A stretch of DNA of 64,000 bases from Pantoea rwandensis (lineage in GTDB: Bacteria > Pseudomonadota > Gammaproteobacteria > Enterobacterales > Enterobacteriaceae), in contig NZ_MLFR01000031.1 of assembly GCF_002095475.1 (NCBI RefSeq), positions 1-64,000 on the forward strand, read 5' to 3'. Both the position numbers and the translations under genes were made by a program. Of this stretch, positions 9,932-18,968 are shown piece after piece. The stretch's first letter is position 1; each line of letters begins with the position of its first letter. The notes beneath the pieces were generated by a model that saw only the letters and a program-made list of their open reading frames with translations, did not search any database and was not told the origin of the DNA.

Positions 9932-10663
9932 ATGAGCACTGCAAATAACCGCCAGATCGTCCTCGATACAGAAACCACCGGCATGAATATGATCGGTGTG
10001 CACTATGAAGGACATCGCATCATTGAAATCGGTGCCGTTGAGGTGATTAACCGTCGCCTGACCGGCAATAATTTCCATATGTACCTCAAGCCCGATCGTC
10101 TGGTGGATCCGGAAGCGTTTGGCGTTCACGGTATTGCGGATGAATTCCTCGCCGATAAACCGATGTTCGCTGACATCGCTGATGAATTCCTTGAGTATAT
10201 CCGCGGTGCGGAACTGGTGATCCACAACGCCTCGTTCGATATCGGCTTTATGGACTACGAGTTCGGCATGTTGAAGCGGGGTATAGGCAAAACCGATACG
10301 TTCTGTCAGATCACCGATAGCCTGGCGATGGCGCGCAAGATGTATCCGGGCAAGCGCAACAGCTTAGATGCACTATGCAACCGCTACGAAATTGATAACA
10401 GCAAACGTACGCTACACGGCGCTTTGCTCGATGCCGAGATTCTGTCGGAAGTCTTCCTGATGATGACGGGTGGTCAGACATCGCTGGCCTTTTCACTGGA
10501 TAGTGAGCATAGCGGCCAATCGGGTGGCGATAATATTCAGCGTATTGCGCGTCCGAGTTCAGGGTTACGCGTAGTCAACGCCAGCGACGAAGAAATGATG
10601 GCACATGAAAGCCGTCTGGACTTAGTGCTGAAAAAGGGTGGCAGTTGCCTGTGGCGAGCCTGA
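9932..10663 (+). CDS. dnaQ: DNA polymerase III epsilon subunit (3'-5' proofreading exonuclease)
   Basis: Proofreading subunit of the replicative polymerase core. It has the DEDDh exonuclease motifs: Exo I VLDTETTGM (Asp12, Glu14), the Exo II region around HNASFDIGFMD, and Exo IIIε HGALLDAEI with catalytic His and Asp. The C-terminal tail ending in LKKGGSCLWRA is the part that contacts the alpha subunit. The 243-residue length matches E. coli. The 53-bp gap to rnhA holds both divergent promoters. Confidence 0.96.
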   Translation: MSTANNRQIVLDTETTGMNMIGVHYEGHRIIEIGAVEVINRRLTGNNFHMYLKPDRLVDPEAFGVHGIADEFLADKPMFADIADEFLEYIRGAELVIHNASFDIGFMDYEFGMLKRGIGKTDTFCQITDSLAMARKMYPGKRNSLDALCNRYEIDNSKRTLHGALLDAEILSEVFLMMTGGQTSLAFSLDSEHSGQSGGDNIQRIARPSSGLRVVNASDEEMMAHESRLDLVLKKGGSCLWRA

Positions 10664-10738
10664 TACAGCTGATTTTGCGTGTAAAAGCGGCAGTGAGATG
10701 AAAAAAACGGCAAACGAATCATTCCCCTAGAAAAAGCG

Positions 10739-10767
10739 TTGACGGAGGGTGAGGCTGCCATTAATAT
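10739..10767 (+). promoter_or_regulatory. Sigma-70 promoter of the tRNA-Asp gene
   Basis: TTGACG (10739-10744), 17-bp spacer, TAATAT (10762-10767), 31 bp before the tRNA. A GC-rich discriminator follows, as usual for stringently controlled stable-RNA promoters. Confidence 0.8.
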
Positions 10768-10797
10768 TCGCCTCGTTCTCGACGGGGAACAAAGCGC

Positions 10798-10874
10798 GGA
10801 GCGGTAGTTCAGTTGGTTAGAATACCTGCCTGTCACGCAGGGGGTCGCGGGTTCGAGCCCCGTCCGTTCCGCCA
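10798..10874 (+). tRNA. aspV: tRNA-Asp (anticodon GTC)
   Basis: A 77-nt cloverleaf with encoded CCA. The acceptor arms GGAGCGG and CCGTTCC pair, and the anticodon loop reads CTGTCAC between CTGCC-type stem arms. The T-loop is TTCGAGC. The position just after dnaQ is that of E. coli aspV. The 3' end of this gene borders the purine island. Confidence 0.97.
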
Positions 10875-10884
10875 ATCATTAAAG

Positions 10885-10913
10885 AAGCCGATGCAGAAAT
10901 GCATCGGCTTTTT
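10885..10913 (+). terminator. Terminator of the tRNA-Asp transcript
   Basis: The 11-bp arms AAGCCGATGCA and TGCATCGGCTT with a GAAA loop, followed by TTT and further T-rich sequence. Confidence 0.85.
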
Positions 10914-10945
10914 GCTTTTCCAGTCCCAGCATAAATGCTTGAGTG

Positions 10946-10995
10946 ACCCTACATTTTTCGCTGCGGTTTTTGTAGGGTACGCATTCATGCGTACC
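10946..10995. repeat. Palindromic intergenic repeat (REP-like)
   Basis: ACCCTACA (10946-10953) pairs with TGTAGGGT (10971-10978). This runs into the perfect repeat GGTACGCAT-TC-ATGCGTACC (10976-10995). The GTAGGG-type ends and CGCAT/ATGCG core recur in other intergenic spaces of this window. Confidence 0.6.
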
Positions 10996-11058
10996 GGGTT
11001 AAATACGCACACATTGGCTTAAGTGAGCGATATTACGCCATTAATAGCGGCCAACTCA

Positions 11059-12552
11059 TTAATCTTTCTGTACCGCCACTTTCCCAGGATAGGCTGCAAC
11101 AGAGCCCTCAAGGTCGGCGCGCGCCAACCAGCGATAACAGCCTGCACCCAAAGCCACACCGATAAACCAGCTAAAATTGGCAACGGCATGCAGCGATGGA
11201 ATAAAGCTGATCACCAAACCAATCCCCACCGACGGCAGCAGGGCGGCAATCGCTTTAGGATTGAAACCTCCGCGATACCAATAACGTCCTTTCGGCGTGT
11301 CATCAAACAGATCATCGACATAGACTTTGCTGCGTTTAATCAGGTAGAAGTCAGCCACCAAAATGCCAAATAGCGGCCCGATAAAGGCACCCAGCACATC
11401 CAGGGTGTAATGAATCAATTCCGGAGACTGAAACAGGTTCCACGGCGTCAGCAGCACCGAACCCACTGCCGCGATCATGCCACCGGTACGGAAACTGATT
11501 TTCTGTGGCGAGCAGTTAGAGAAGTCAAAGGCCGGGGAGACAAAGTTTGCGACGATATTGATACCGATGGTGGCGATGATCATCGTCAGCAGGCCAATCG
11601 CCACCGCGACATCGTTACCGACCATACTCACTGTTTCAATCGGATCAGTGATCATTCTGCCAAACAGTGACTGCGTACCGGAAACGATTACCACGGTAAC
11701 AATAGAGAACAGCAGGAAGTTAAACGGCAGGCCCCAGCGGTTGCCGCGACGAATCTCACCCATGTTTTTACCGTAGCGGGAGAAGTCACCAAAGTTGAGA
11801 AGCGGCCCAGAAAAATAAGACACCACTAATGCGGTTGCGGTGATCATCTGCCAGGTTTGTTCACCGGTGCTCAGTTGCTTGCTGGCCAACGTGAAAGAGA
11901 TACCGTCAAAGCCGGTTTTGTATACAATCCAACCCGCCAGCGCCACCATCACCACATAGACTGCCGGACCGGCCACATCGATAAAGCGTTTAATGGCGCT
12001 CATGCCATGCCAGAACACCATGGCCTGCAGCAACCACATCACCCCGAAACAGCACCAGCCAAGCTGCGATAAGCCTAACCAGCTGCTTTGGGTCATGCTG
12101 CTTAAAGAAGGGAAGAACTTCAGTAGCACCAGCATCAGTGCGTTGGCAGCCAGATAGGTTTGAATACCGTACCAGGCGAAGGCAATTAATCCGCGAATCA
12201 CCGCGGGAATGTTGGCGCCAAACACGCCAAATGCCTGACGTGAGATAACCGCATAGGGTACGCCGGCCATCTGGCTAGGTTTCGCCACCAGATTGGCGCA
12301 CAGCTGCACTATGCAAATCCCCACCAGCAAGCACAACAGCACCTGCCAACTCGCCAATCCTAGAGTAAAGAAGCTGGCAGCCACCACATAGCCGCCCATG
12401 CTGTGCACATCGGACATCCAGAAAGAAAAAATGTTGTACCAGGACCAGTTTTGGTCACGTGTCGGGGCCAGATCCTCGTTGCACAAGCGCGGACTATAGT
12501 GGGCGTTGGCTCCAGAGGCCACCCCGGAGGTCACTTCAGAATGATTTGGCAT
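11059..12552 (-). CDS. NCS1-family purine/allantoin-type permease
   Basis: A cytosine/purine/uracil/thiamine/allantoin permease family protein, 497 residues with about 12 membrane segments. NCS1 hallmarks include the N-terminal NEDLAP-RDQNWSWYNIFSFWMSD segment and GIQTYLAANAL. Family members import hydantoins, uracil or allantoin with Na+ or H+. Beside the allantoin genes it most likely brings in allantoin or a related ureide (inference). The start at 12552 (MPNHSEVTSG) is preceded by AGGAG; 40 codons of upstream open frame are not supported. It is divergent from hpxS with shared operators between. Confidence 0.85.
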   Translation of the reverse strand: MPNHSEVTSGVASGANAHYSPRLCNEDLAPTRDQNWSWYNIFSFWMSDVHSMGGYVVAASFFTLGLASWQVLLCLLVGICIVQLCANLVAKPSQMAGVPYAVISRQAFGVFGANIPAVIRGLIAFAWYGIQTYLAANALMLVLLKFFPSLSSMTQSSWLGLSQLGWCCFGVMWLLQAMVFWHGMSAIKRFIDVAGPAVYVVMVALAGWIVYKTGFDGISFTLASKQLSTGEQTWQMITATALVVSYFSGPLLNFGDFSRYGKNMGEIRRGNRWGLPFNFLLFSIVTVVIVSGTQSLFGRMITDPIETVSMVGNDVAVAIGLLTMIIATIGINIVANFVSPAFDFSNCSPQKISFRTGGMIAAVGSVLLTPWNLFQSPELIHYTLDVLGAFIGPLFGILVADFYLIKRSKVYVDDLFDDTPKGRYWYRGGFNPKAIAALLPSVGIGLVISFIPSLHAVANFSWFIGVALGAGCYRWLARADLEGSVAAYPGKVAVQKD

Positions 12553-12605
12553 GAAACCTGCTCCTCTAACGACATGGGAAAAATAATCACTGCGTGAAAC
12601 GGTGT

Positions 12606-12622
12606 TGCAGGATCCAGGCCAA
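12606..12622 (-). promoter_or_regulatory. Candidate sigma-54 promoter for the NCS1 permease
   Basis: On the minus strand the sequence reads TTGGCCTGGATCCTGCA. The -24 GG and -12 GC dinucleotides are 12 nt apart as sigma-54 requires, but the -24 box departs from TGGCAC. It would start transcription about 40 nt before the permease ATG. Confidence 0.4.
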
Positions 12623-12632
12623 AATTGATTTC

Positions 12633-12663
12633 TTGTATACAAAAAATTAATTTCACGTATACG
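12633..12663. promoter_or_regulatory. Paired GntR-type operators between permease and hpxS
   Basis: TTGTATACAA (12633-12642) and CGTATACG (12656-12663) are perfect palindromes with GTATAC cores. The cores are 22 bp apart, two helical turns. This fits the operator shape of FCD-domain GntR regulators, and the adjacent hpxS encodes such a regulator. Confidence 0.65.
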
Positions 12664-12697
12664 ATGTGCCATGCACAGTCACTTGCCGGAGCAGGTA

Positions 12698-13420
12698 ATG
12701 AAGAGCGAAACAGGCCAGAAAACGGCTGCCGATCTGAATGATCGCGACGAACCCATCTATCAAGCGTTGCTAAACGCCATTGTCGAACATCAGCTACCGC
12801 CGGGCAGCAAATTGCCGGAAGAGGCATTGTCAGAGGTATTTGGCGTCAGCCGAACCGGCATTCGGAAAGTGTTGCAACGCCTCGCTGCGGTGCAAATGAT
12901 CACGCTGTCGCCCAGACGTGGTGCACAAGTGGCGACGCCGGGCGTGGAGGAGGCACGCGATATCTTTGCCACGCGCAGTTTGTTGGAGTGCGCTAACTTG
13001 CCTGGCGTTCTCACTCATCTCCAGCCACCGCATCTTGCTGCGCTGAGTACCTTAATAGATGAGGAGCAGCAGGCTCATGAACAACACGATGGGGCTGCCG
13101 CCATTCGTTTATCTGCCGCTTTTCATATTCAGTTGCAGGCGATTTCTGGCAATCAAGTGCTGACCGATATGGTGACACGACTGACGCAACGCTCGTCGTT
13201 GGTGATTGCGGCCTACGGTGCGCCGTGGCAACGCGGTTGCCGTTGTGATCATCATGATCGTCTGGTGGCGTTGCTGCGGCAAAAAGATCTCCCTGCACTC
13301 ACTCATGCTTTGCAGCATCACTTTGAACACATCGTGACCAGCCTGCACTTCGAGCGCAGTGGCGAAACGCTGCCAGATTTCTCCCGGTTATTTTCCGGTC
13401 ATAAAGGAGCCGCATCATGA
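12698..13420 (+). CDS. hpxS: GntR/FCD-family regulator of purine (allantoin) catabolism
   Basis: A GntR winged HTH (about residues 15-80, with PPGSKLPEEALSEVFGVSRTGIRKVLQRL) joined to an all-helical FCD ligand-binding domain. It corresponds to HpxS of the Klebsiella hpxSAB operon by family and by order. The start at 12698 (MKSETGQ) follows GGAGCAGG; an ATG at 12671 lacks a ribosome site. The stop overlaps hpxA by four bases (ATGA), so the regulator is co-transcribed with hpxA and hpxB. It probably acts on the two GTATAC palindromes just upstream and on the divergent permease. The effector is not known here; allantoin or a relative is likely. Confidence 0.85.
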   Translation: MKSETGQKTAADLNDRDEPIYQALLNAIVEHQLPPGSKLPEEALSEVFGVSRTGIRKVLQRLAAVQMITLSPRRGAQVATPGVEEARDIFATRSLLECANLPGVLTHLQPPHLAALSTLIDEEQQAHEQHDGAAAIRLSAAFHIQLQAISGNQVLTDMVTRLTQRSSLVIAAYGAPWQRGCRCDHHDRLVALLRQKDLPALTHALQHHFEHIVTSLHFERSGETLPDFSRLFSGHKGAAS

Positions 13421-14148
13421 CGTTGATTCAGGTAATTAACCCTAATACCAGCGTGGCGATGACGGAAACCATCGGCGCTGCCGCCCGTGCCGTGGCCGCA
13501 CCAGGCACTGAAATTCTGGCGGTATGCCCCAGCCAAGGCGTGCCCTCTATTGAAGGCCACTTTGATGAGGCGATTGCGGCGGTGGGCGTGCTTGAACAGG
13601 TCAAACGTGGCAAAGCACAGGGCGTCAGCGGTCATGTGATTGCCTGTTTTGGCGACCCGGGGCTGCTGGCAGCGCGTGAACTGGCGAGCGGCCCGGTGAT
13701 CGGCATTGCTGAAGCGGCGATGCATACTGCGACCTTGGTGGCCACGCGATTCTCCATTGTCACCACGTTGCCGCGTACCTTGGTGATCGCTCGCCATTTA
13801 TTGCAGCAATATGGATTTACCCATCACTGCGCCGCGCTGCATGCCATCGATTTACCGGTATTGGCTCTGGAAGATGGCAGCGGCGTGGCGCAAGAAAAAG
13901 TGCGCCAGCGCTGTATTGAGGCGAAACGAGAAGATGGCAGCGGCGCGATTGTACTGGGCTGTGGGGGAATGGCTTCACTGGCCCAGGAACTCACCAAAGA
14001 GCTGGGCATGCCGGTGATTGATGGTGTTAGTGCGGCAGTCAAAATGGTGGAGTCGCTGGTGGCGCTGGGCTTTGGCACCAGCAAACATGGCGATCTAGAT
14101 TATCCGATTGAAAAACCGCTCAGCGGCGCATTTCAGCACCTAAACTAA
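13417..14148 (+). CDS. hpxA: Allantoin racemase (Asp/Glu/hydantoin racemase family)
   Basis: A 243-residue member of the Asp/Glu/hydantoin racemase family. It interconverts R- and S-allantoin so that a stereospecific allantoinase can use both. The cofactor-independent two-cysteine machinery is present: Cys77 in VIACFGDPG and Cys182 in VLGCGGM. The N-terminal NPNTS motif is also typical. It sits between the regulator and the allantoinase in the hpxSAB order, which favours allantoin over 5-substituted hydantoins as substrate. Confidence 0.88.
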   Translation: MTLIQVINPNTSVAMTETIGAAARAVAAPGTEILAVCPSQGVPSIEGHFDEAIAAVGVLEQVKRGKAQGVSGHVIACFGDPGLLAARELASGPVIGIAEAAMHTATLVATRFSIVTTLPRTLVIARHLLQQYGFTHHCAALHAIDLPVLALEDGSGVAQEKVRQRCIEAKREDGSGAIVLGCGGMASLAQELTKELGMPVIDGVSAAVKMVESLVALGFGTSKHGDLDYPIEKPLSGAFQHLN

Positions 14149-14182
14149 GGGCTGGTTGAGGACTGACTAAGGAATTTGCAGA

Positions 14183-15142
14183 ATGAGTGATGTATCTGAA
14201 AAGAAAGAGTACAGCTTCAACAAAAACTATCCGCGTGATCTTATTGGTTATGCGAATCACCCCCCACATGCACAGTGGCCGGGTAAAGCCAAAGTGGCGG
14301 TGCAGTTTGTCCTTAATTACGAAGAGGGCGCGGAAAATAACGTGCTGCATGGCGACGCCGGTTCGGAGCAATTCCTTTCCGACATCATTGGCGCAGCCAG
14401 TTATGCCGATCGCCATATGTCGATGGATTCACTGTATGAGTACGGTTCACGTGCCGGTTTTTGGCGCATTCATAATGAATTTCAGAAGCGTGGATTGCCG
14501 TTAACGGTATTTGGTGTCGCGATGGCGCTGGCTCGTCATCCCGAGATCGTCGAGGCGATTAAAACCGCCGAATACGATGTCGTCAGCCACGGCTGGCGTT
14601 GGATCCATTATCAATCGATGGATGCGAAAACCGAACGCCAACATATGCAGCAGGCGGTCGATGTGCTGCGCGATCTTTTTGGTAAAGCACCCACCGGCTG
14701 GTACACCGGCCGAGATAGTCCGAATACTCGCCGTCTGGTGGTAGAGCAGGGCGGCTTTAGTTATGACAGCGATTACTACGGTGATGATTTGCCTTTCTGG
14801 ACGCAGGTGACCTGTCAGGATGGGACGGTGAAGCCGCATTTGATCATTCCCTACACGCTGGAATGTAATGACATGCGTTTTGCCTCACCGCAGGGCTTCA
14901 ATACCGCTGAGCAGTTCTTTGTCTATCTGCGCGATACCTTCGACGTGTTGTATGAAGAGGGCGACACCGCGCCGAAGATGATGTCGATTGGTATGCACTG
15001 TCGTTTGCTCGGGCGCCCAGGAAAATTCCGCGCCTTACAGCGCTTCCTCGATCATATTCAGCAGCATGACAACGTGTGGATCTGTACGCGCCAGCAGATA
15101 GCTGAGCACTGGATGGAAACGCATCCCGCACCTGCTGTTTAA
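14183..15142 (+). CDS. hpxB: Allantoinase, polysaccharide-deacetylase fold (PuuE type)
   Basis: Hydrolyses allantoin to allantoate. The protein belongs to the polysaccharide deacetylase/PuuE family (319 residues) and not to the amidohydrolase family of AllB. The family segments NYEEGAENN, SHGWRWIHYQ and GWYTGRDSPNTR are visible. Its codon use resembles its neighbours. It is the last gene of hpxSAB, 34 bp after hpxA, and faces the convergent hpxWXYZ operon. Confidence 0.9.
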   Translation: MSDVSEKKEYSFNKNYPRDLIGYANHPPHAQWPGKAKVAVQFVLNYEEGAENNVLHGDAGSEQFLSDIIGAASYADRHMSMDSLYEYGSRAGFWRIHNEFQKRGLPLTVFGVAMALARHPEIVEAIKTAEYDVVSHGWRWIHYQSMDAKTERQHMQQAVDVLRDLFGKAPTGWYTGRDSPNTRRLVVEQGGFSYDSDYYGDDLPFWTQVTCQDGTVKPHLIIPYTLECNDMRFASPQGFNTAEQFFVYLRDTFDVLYEEGDTAPKMMSIGMHCRLLGRPGKFRALQRFLDHIQQHDNVWICTRQQIAEHWMETHPAPAV

Positions 15143-15146
15143 CATC

Positions 15147-15223
15147 GCGCGATAAATCGCGCCGCTACCGGATGGTGTTAATGGCCAGTGGCGAACTTGA
15201 ATGTTCGCACAGGGTAGCGGCGC
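15147..15223. repeat. Composite palindromic repeat between hpxB and hpxZ
   Basis: GCGCGAT-AA-ATCGCGC (15147-15162) is a perfect hairpin. GCGCCGCTACC (15159-15169) is the exact complement of GGTAGCGGCGC (15213-15223), with a second hairpin (GCGAACTT/TGTTCGC) between. Two palindromic units in opposite orientation resemble a BIME-like element at the end of two convergent operons. Confidence 0.65.
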
Positions 15224-15319
15224 AACCTATGGAATGGTGTCCAACTTTTGGGGTTCACCTCACCTATTGCGCATCAGACCGCAGTCAGAAAGCAGCAGTC
15301 ACGCGCGCAAATCGCTCGG

Positions 15320-15703
15320 CTACGACATTAAACTCACCTGTGCGGCCACAATGCGCCAACCACAGGGTAATCTCACCCAGGTTTGCTGCTGGCGACCTAT
15401 TTTCTCCACGCCTTCGCGGGTGAACTCGGTACTGCACACGGCATAATCATCACCAAAGGTGGTGATCACCGTATTGCGCAGCGTTCGATCCAACCCTTTC
15501 GATGGCCGGGCCGAGCGAAACGCACGGATCTCATCAATGCCATACAGATTCTCGCCCGCACCCAAGCGCACGGTGCGATCGTCATGCCAGAACAGCTCAT
15601 CCAGCACATCAACATTGTTGCTCACCAGCGCTTCTTCGTAGCGGTAAAACGCCGTGGTGACTTCAGCCAGTACAGCGGGACGGTCAATATGTTCAGGTGT
15701 CAT
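15320..15703 (-). CDS. hpxZ: HpxZ, DUF3225/AtzH-like small protein of the oxalurate/oxamate operon
   Basis: About 127 residues in the AtzH-like (DUF3225, NTF2/SnoaL-type fold) family; this protein accompanies the HpxY amidase. The family segment YRYEEALVSNNVDVLDELFW is visible. The start is set at the ATG at 15703. An ATG at 15712 has no ribosome site and lies within the last codons of hpxY, so the alternative adds three residues. It is the last gene of the tightly packed hpxWXYZ operon. Its biochemical role is not established; a stabilising or accessory role to the amidase is inference. Confidence 0.8.
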   Translation of the reverse strand: MTPEHIDRPAVLAEVTTAFYRYEEALVSNNVDVLDELFWHDDRTVRLGAGENLYGIDEIRAFRSARPSKGLDRTLRNTVITTFGDDYAVCSTEFTREGVEKIGRQQQTWVRLPCGWRIVAAQVSLMS

Positions 15704-15704
15704 T

Positions 15705-17102
15705 TTAAGCATCCATTAACGTGGTTTGCGGCAGTGTGATTCCCTGCTGCTGCAATGCCCAGGCAGCGCGCAACGCCAAATGTTCTTTGAAGGGTGCCGC
15801 GATCAATTGCAGGCCTATCGGCAATCCACTGGCCGTTTGCAGGGGAACGGTGCACACCGGCAAACCCAGGAAAGAAATCGGTTGAGTGAGCATGCCCATG
15901 CTGGCACGAGTCGGCAAATCCTGACCGTTGATATGCATCGTCTCTTGCCCGATGGTGGTTGCGGTGCACGGCGTGGCAGGTGCAATCAGCACATCAAATT
16001 GTTCAAATAGCGGCAACACTTGCTGCTGGAAGTGACGACGGAAGCGCTGTGCCTGCACATACCAGGCTGAGGGTAACATGGCTCCTGCCAGCAGGCGCTC
16101 GCGTGAGTTAGGTTCAAACTGCCCCGGCATGTTGCGCAGTGCAGGCAAATAGTGATTCCCACCTTCTGCTGCGGTCAGGATGAAGGCTGCTGATCGGGCC
16201 ATTTCCGCATTGGGTAAGGTGACTTCTTCTTGGGCATTCAGCGCTTTTGCCACTGTCGCGACGGCTGAGCGTGCTTCATCGCTGCACCATGTTGAGAAGA
16301 AGCCGCCCAGCACTGCACTGCGAATGCCTTCTGCGCCTTGGGATAATTCATCACTGACGGTGGCCAAGGGTTGTGCGGACTGAAAGGCATCTTGGGCATC
16401 ACGACCTTGCAGTGCGTCATAAACCAGACTCAAATCCTCTACTGTACGGGCGAAGGGACCGATATGATCGAGACTGGCGACAAAGGGATGACTGCCGCTG
16501 CGCGACAAACGGCCAAAGGTCGGTTTCAGCCCATAGATACCACACAGCGAAGCGGGAACACGGATTGAACCGTTGGTATCCGTGCCGAGCGAGAAATGTA
16601 CCAGCCCCGCCGCGACGGCGGCAGCCGAACCGCCCGACGATCCCCCTGCGACTCGGCTCAAATCACGAGGATTACGTGTCGCACCGTAATGAGTATTTTC
16701 AGTGGTAAAACCATAAGCGTAAGCATCCATATTGAGCATGCCAGAGAGCAGGGCGCCAGACTGACGCAGTTGACTGACCGCCCACGCATCTTCACGTGCA
16801 GCAGCACGCTCGCTAAACAAACTGGCACCGGCCAGGGTACTGTGTCCGGCCACATCAAACAGGTTTTTCACCGCATACGGTATGCCTGCCAACACTGGCT
16901 GGTGCTCACCACGTTGTCTTTTTAAATCAACCTGTTCTGCCTCACGCAGCATGCGCTGGCCTGTGACTTCAGTCCAGGCGTTGAGTGCAGGGTTATGCCG
17001 CTCAATGGCATTCAGCGTTTGCTCTGCCACATCACGCGCCAAAATATCACCCTGGCTGATCGCCTGGTTTAAGGCTTTGATCGAAAGCGAGGCCAGTTTC
17101 AT
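15705..17102 (-). CDS. hpxY: Amidase HpxY (AtzE-like, amidase signature family)
   Basis: A 465-residue amidase-signature hydrolase with an intact Ser-cisSer-Lys triad: Lys79 in PYAVKNLFD, Ser155 in [10 protein letters not shown] and Ser179 in [11 protein letters not shown]. In the Klebsiella hpxWXYZ operon the homologue is thought to act on oxalurate or a related carbamoyl compound. The GatA/GatC-like pairing is echoed by the small partner HpxX encoded just upstream (4-bp overlap). The substrate is inferred from context, not from sequence. Confidence 0.85.
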   Translation of the reverse strand: MKLASLSIKALNQAISQGDILARDVAEQTLNAIERHNPALNAWTEVTGQRMLREAEQVDLKRQRGEHQPVLAGIPYAVKNLFDVAGHSTLAGASLFSERAAAREDAWAVSQLRQSGALLSGMLNMDAYAYGFTTENTHYGATRNPRDLSRVAGGSSGGSAAAVAAGLVHFSLGTDTNGSIRVPASLCGIYGLKPTFGRLSRSGSHPFVASLDHIGPFARTVEDLSLVYDALQGRDAQDAFQSAQPLATVSDELSQGAEGIRSAVLGGFFSTWCSDEARSAVATVAKALNAQEEVTLPNAEMARSAAFILTAAEGGNHYLPALRNMPGQFEPNSRERLLAGAMLPSAWYVQAQRFRRHFQQQVLPLFEQFDVLIAPATPCTATTIGQETMHINGQDLPTRASMGMLTQPISFLGLPVCTVPLQTASGLPIGLQLIAAPFKEHLALRAAWALQQQGITLPQTTLMDA

Positions 17103-17296
17103 GGATGAAATACCCCCGCGACTTCCAGCCTGTCATCGAGGGGCAATGACATCAGTGGCTCAGCCATGGCAGCAATACGGTTGAACTGAGTCAGCAATTC
17201 GGCACGGCGTGCATCATCCAGTTCCAGCGCCAAAATCTGCTCCATCTGGGCGATATACGCGGCCCAATCAAGTTGTGTCTTCACTGAAACCTCCAT
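17099..17296 (-). CDS. hpxX: HpxX, small GatC/AtzG-like amidase partner (DUF4089)
   Basis: A 65-residue helical protein (DUF4089/AtzG-like). The similar AtzG forms a complex with the amidase AtzE in the manner of GatC with GatA. The gene overlaps hpxY by four bases and hpxW by one base, so translation is coupled. The C-terminal [15 protein letters not shown] is the GatC-like tail that would wrap around the amidase. Inference: it is needed for folding or activity of HpxY. Confidence 0.8.
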   Translation of the reverse strand: MEVSVKTQLDWAAYIAQMEQILALELDDARRAELLTQFNRIAAMAEPLMSLPLDDRLEVAGVFHP

Positions 17297-18882
17297 TAGA
17301 AACCGGCAGCGCTGCCGTTGCTACGCGGGTCGAACGCGCCTTCCAGCATGCCGTTGTTGTGTCTGATGATGGCGCCAGCATGGCCAACCACTTCGCTGTA
17401 ATCGGGCAGCAACTCCACTTCATGTCCGAGTTGGCGCAGCTGCTCTATGGTTTGAGGCGCGAAGCGAGATTCCAGTTTGAGTGAATCCGAGGATTGGCCC
17501 CACGTACGTCCTAGCAACCAGCGCGGTGCGCTAACGGCCTGCTGTAGCGGTTGCCCCTGAATAACATGTCGGGTAAAAATGGCGGCCTGAGTTTGTGGCT
17601 GGCCATCACCGCCCATCGAGCCATACACCATGGTGCGGCCATCTTTCAGGCGAGCGGCGGCAGGATTAAGGGTATGGAACGGTTGTTTGCCCGGCTCCAG
17701 CGCCAGAAGATGGCCCGGCTGCAAGCTAAATGCAGCTCCCCGGTTTTGCCACGTGATGCCGGTGCCCGGCAGCACCACACCGCTACCAAATTCGTGATAG
17801 ATGCTCTGAATAAACGAAACGGCCAGCCCGCTGCTGTCCATCACGCCCATCCATACGGTATCGCCAGGGCCGCGCCCGGTGCCCCATGGCGCAGCCTGTT
17901 GGTCATTTACCTGTGCCGCGAGGGCAGAAAGATGTGGTGCATTCAGCAGATCCTGCACATTGAAGTCGATGTGGCGTGGATCGGTGATGTGCTTGTCGCG
18001 CAGTGCGAAGGCTTTTTTAGTGGCTTCGACGATGCGGTGTACCGTTTGCGCTTCATCCGCTTCCGCCATATTTAGCCGGTCGGTGATGCCGAGGATCGCC
18101 AGTGACACCAGCCCTTGTGTGGGAGGCGTCATATTCCAGATGTCACCTTCACTGTGTGCCAGGTGCAAGGGTGTGCAGCGGCGCGCTTGCTGTTTCTGTA
18201 GATCTTCCAGCGTCACGGGCATACCCAGCGCGCTCATTTCTCGCGCCAGATGATGCGCCAACTCGCCACGATAGAAGCTCTCTAATCCTTGTTCACTCAG
18301 CACACTGAGCGTATTGGCGAGGGCTGGCTGGGTAAAGCGGCTCCCCGCGACAGGCACGGTGCCGTCTGGCAAGAAGGTCGCAGCGAAGCCGGGTTGATCG
18401 AGCAACTCATGTTGCTTTGCTGCAGTGGCCGCAGCCTGCGATGCAGTAACAGGAATACCATCGGCAGCATAGCGAATGGCGTCACGCAGTAAACGAGCTA
18501 ACGGCAAGGGGGCTGAGCCAAGTTCTTCAGCCAGGGTTAGCGCCTCCTGCCAGCCGCTCACTGTCCCTGCCACGGTCAACGCCGCCTTGGGGCCGCGATG
18601 CGGAATGTGACTTTCACCATGATAGAAATCAAGGTGCGCCAGTGAGCCGGCTGCGCCGCTGGCGTCGATAGCGACAGGGTCACCTTGTGGCGGTACCACC
18701 AGCCAGAAGCCATCTCCACCCAACCCGTTCATGTGTGGATAGACCACCGCGATAGTGGCCGCGGCCGCTACCATGGCTTCAATGGCATTACCGCCTTCTC
18801 GTAGCACGGCCAGTGCGCTCTCACTGGCGAGATGATGTGGGGTGACGGCCATGCCCAGCGGGGCCATGTTGCTCTGTATCAT
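17296..18882 (-). CDS. hpxW: Oxamate amidohydrolase HpxW (gamma-glutamyltransferase-like Ntn hydrolase)
   Basis: Ntn-hydrolase of the gamma-glutamyltransferase fold. The Klebsiella homologue HpxW hydrolyses oxamate to oxalate and ammonia, the last nitrogen-releasing step of the pathway. The precursor would self-cleave before Thr342 in GRGPGDTVWMGVMD, and GSMGGDGQPQ forms the oxyanion region. There is no signal peptide, unlike periplasmic Ggt, consistent with a cytosolic role. The start at 18882 (MIQSNMAPLG) has GAAGAG upstream; the longer frame would enter the intergenic repeat. It is the first gene of hpxWXYZ and divergent from the RpiR regulator. Confidence 0.88.
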   Translation of the reverse strand: MIQSNMAPLGMAVTPHHLASESALAVLREGGNAIEAMVAAAATIAVVYPHMNGLGGDGFWLVVPPQGDPVAIDASGAAGSLAHLDFYHGESHIPHRGPKAALTVAGTVSGWQEALTLAEELGSAPLPLARLLRDAIRYAADGIPVTASQAAATAAKQHELLDQPGFAATFLPDGTVPVAGSRFTQPALANTLSVLSEQGLESFYRGELAHHLAREMSALGMPVTLEDLQKQQARRCTPLHLAHSEGDIWNMTPPTQGLVSLAILGITDRLNMAEADEAQTVHRIVEATKKAFALRDKHITDPRHIDFNVQDLLNAPHLSALAAQVNDQQAAPWGTGRGPGDTVWMGVMDSSGLAVSFIQSIYHEFGSGVVLPGTGITWQNRGAAFSLQPGHLLALEPGKQPFHTLNPAAARLKDGRTMVYGSMGGDGQPQTQAAIFTRHVIQGQPLQQAVSAPRWLLGRTWGQSSDSLKLESRFAPQTIEQLRQLGHEVELLPDYSEVVGHAGAIIRHNNGMLEGAFDPRSNGSAAGF

Positions 18883-18906
18883 AGTGAACTCTTCATTATT
18901 AATTCT

Positions 18907-18952
18907 TTTGTAGCGGTGCGATTCATCGCGCAATAAATTGTGTCGCTACAAA
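18907..18952. repeat. Palindromic repeat between hpxW and the RpiR gene
   Basis: TTTGTAGCG (18907-18915) and CGCTACAAA (18944-18952) are perfect complements. They enclose a smaller palindrome GCGAT-TC-ATCGC. The ends resemble those of the element at 15147. It lies in the 5' leader of hpxW. Confidence 0.6.
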
Positions 18953-18968
18953 TCCGTGCAAGGACTCA

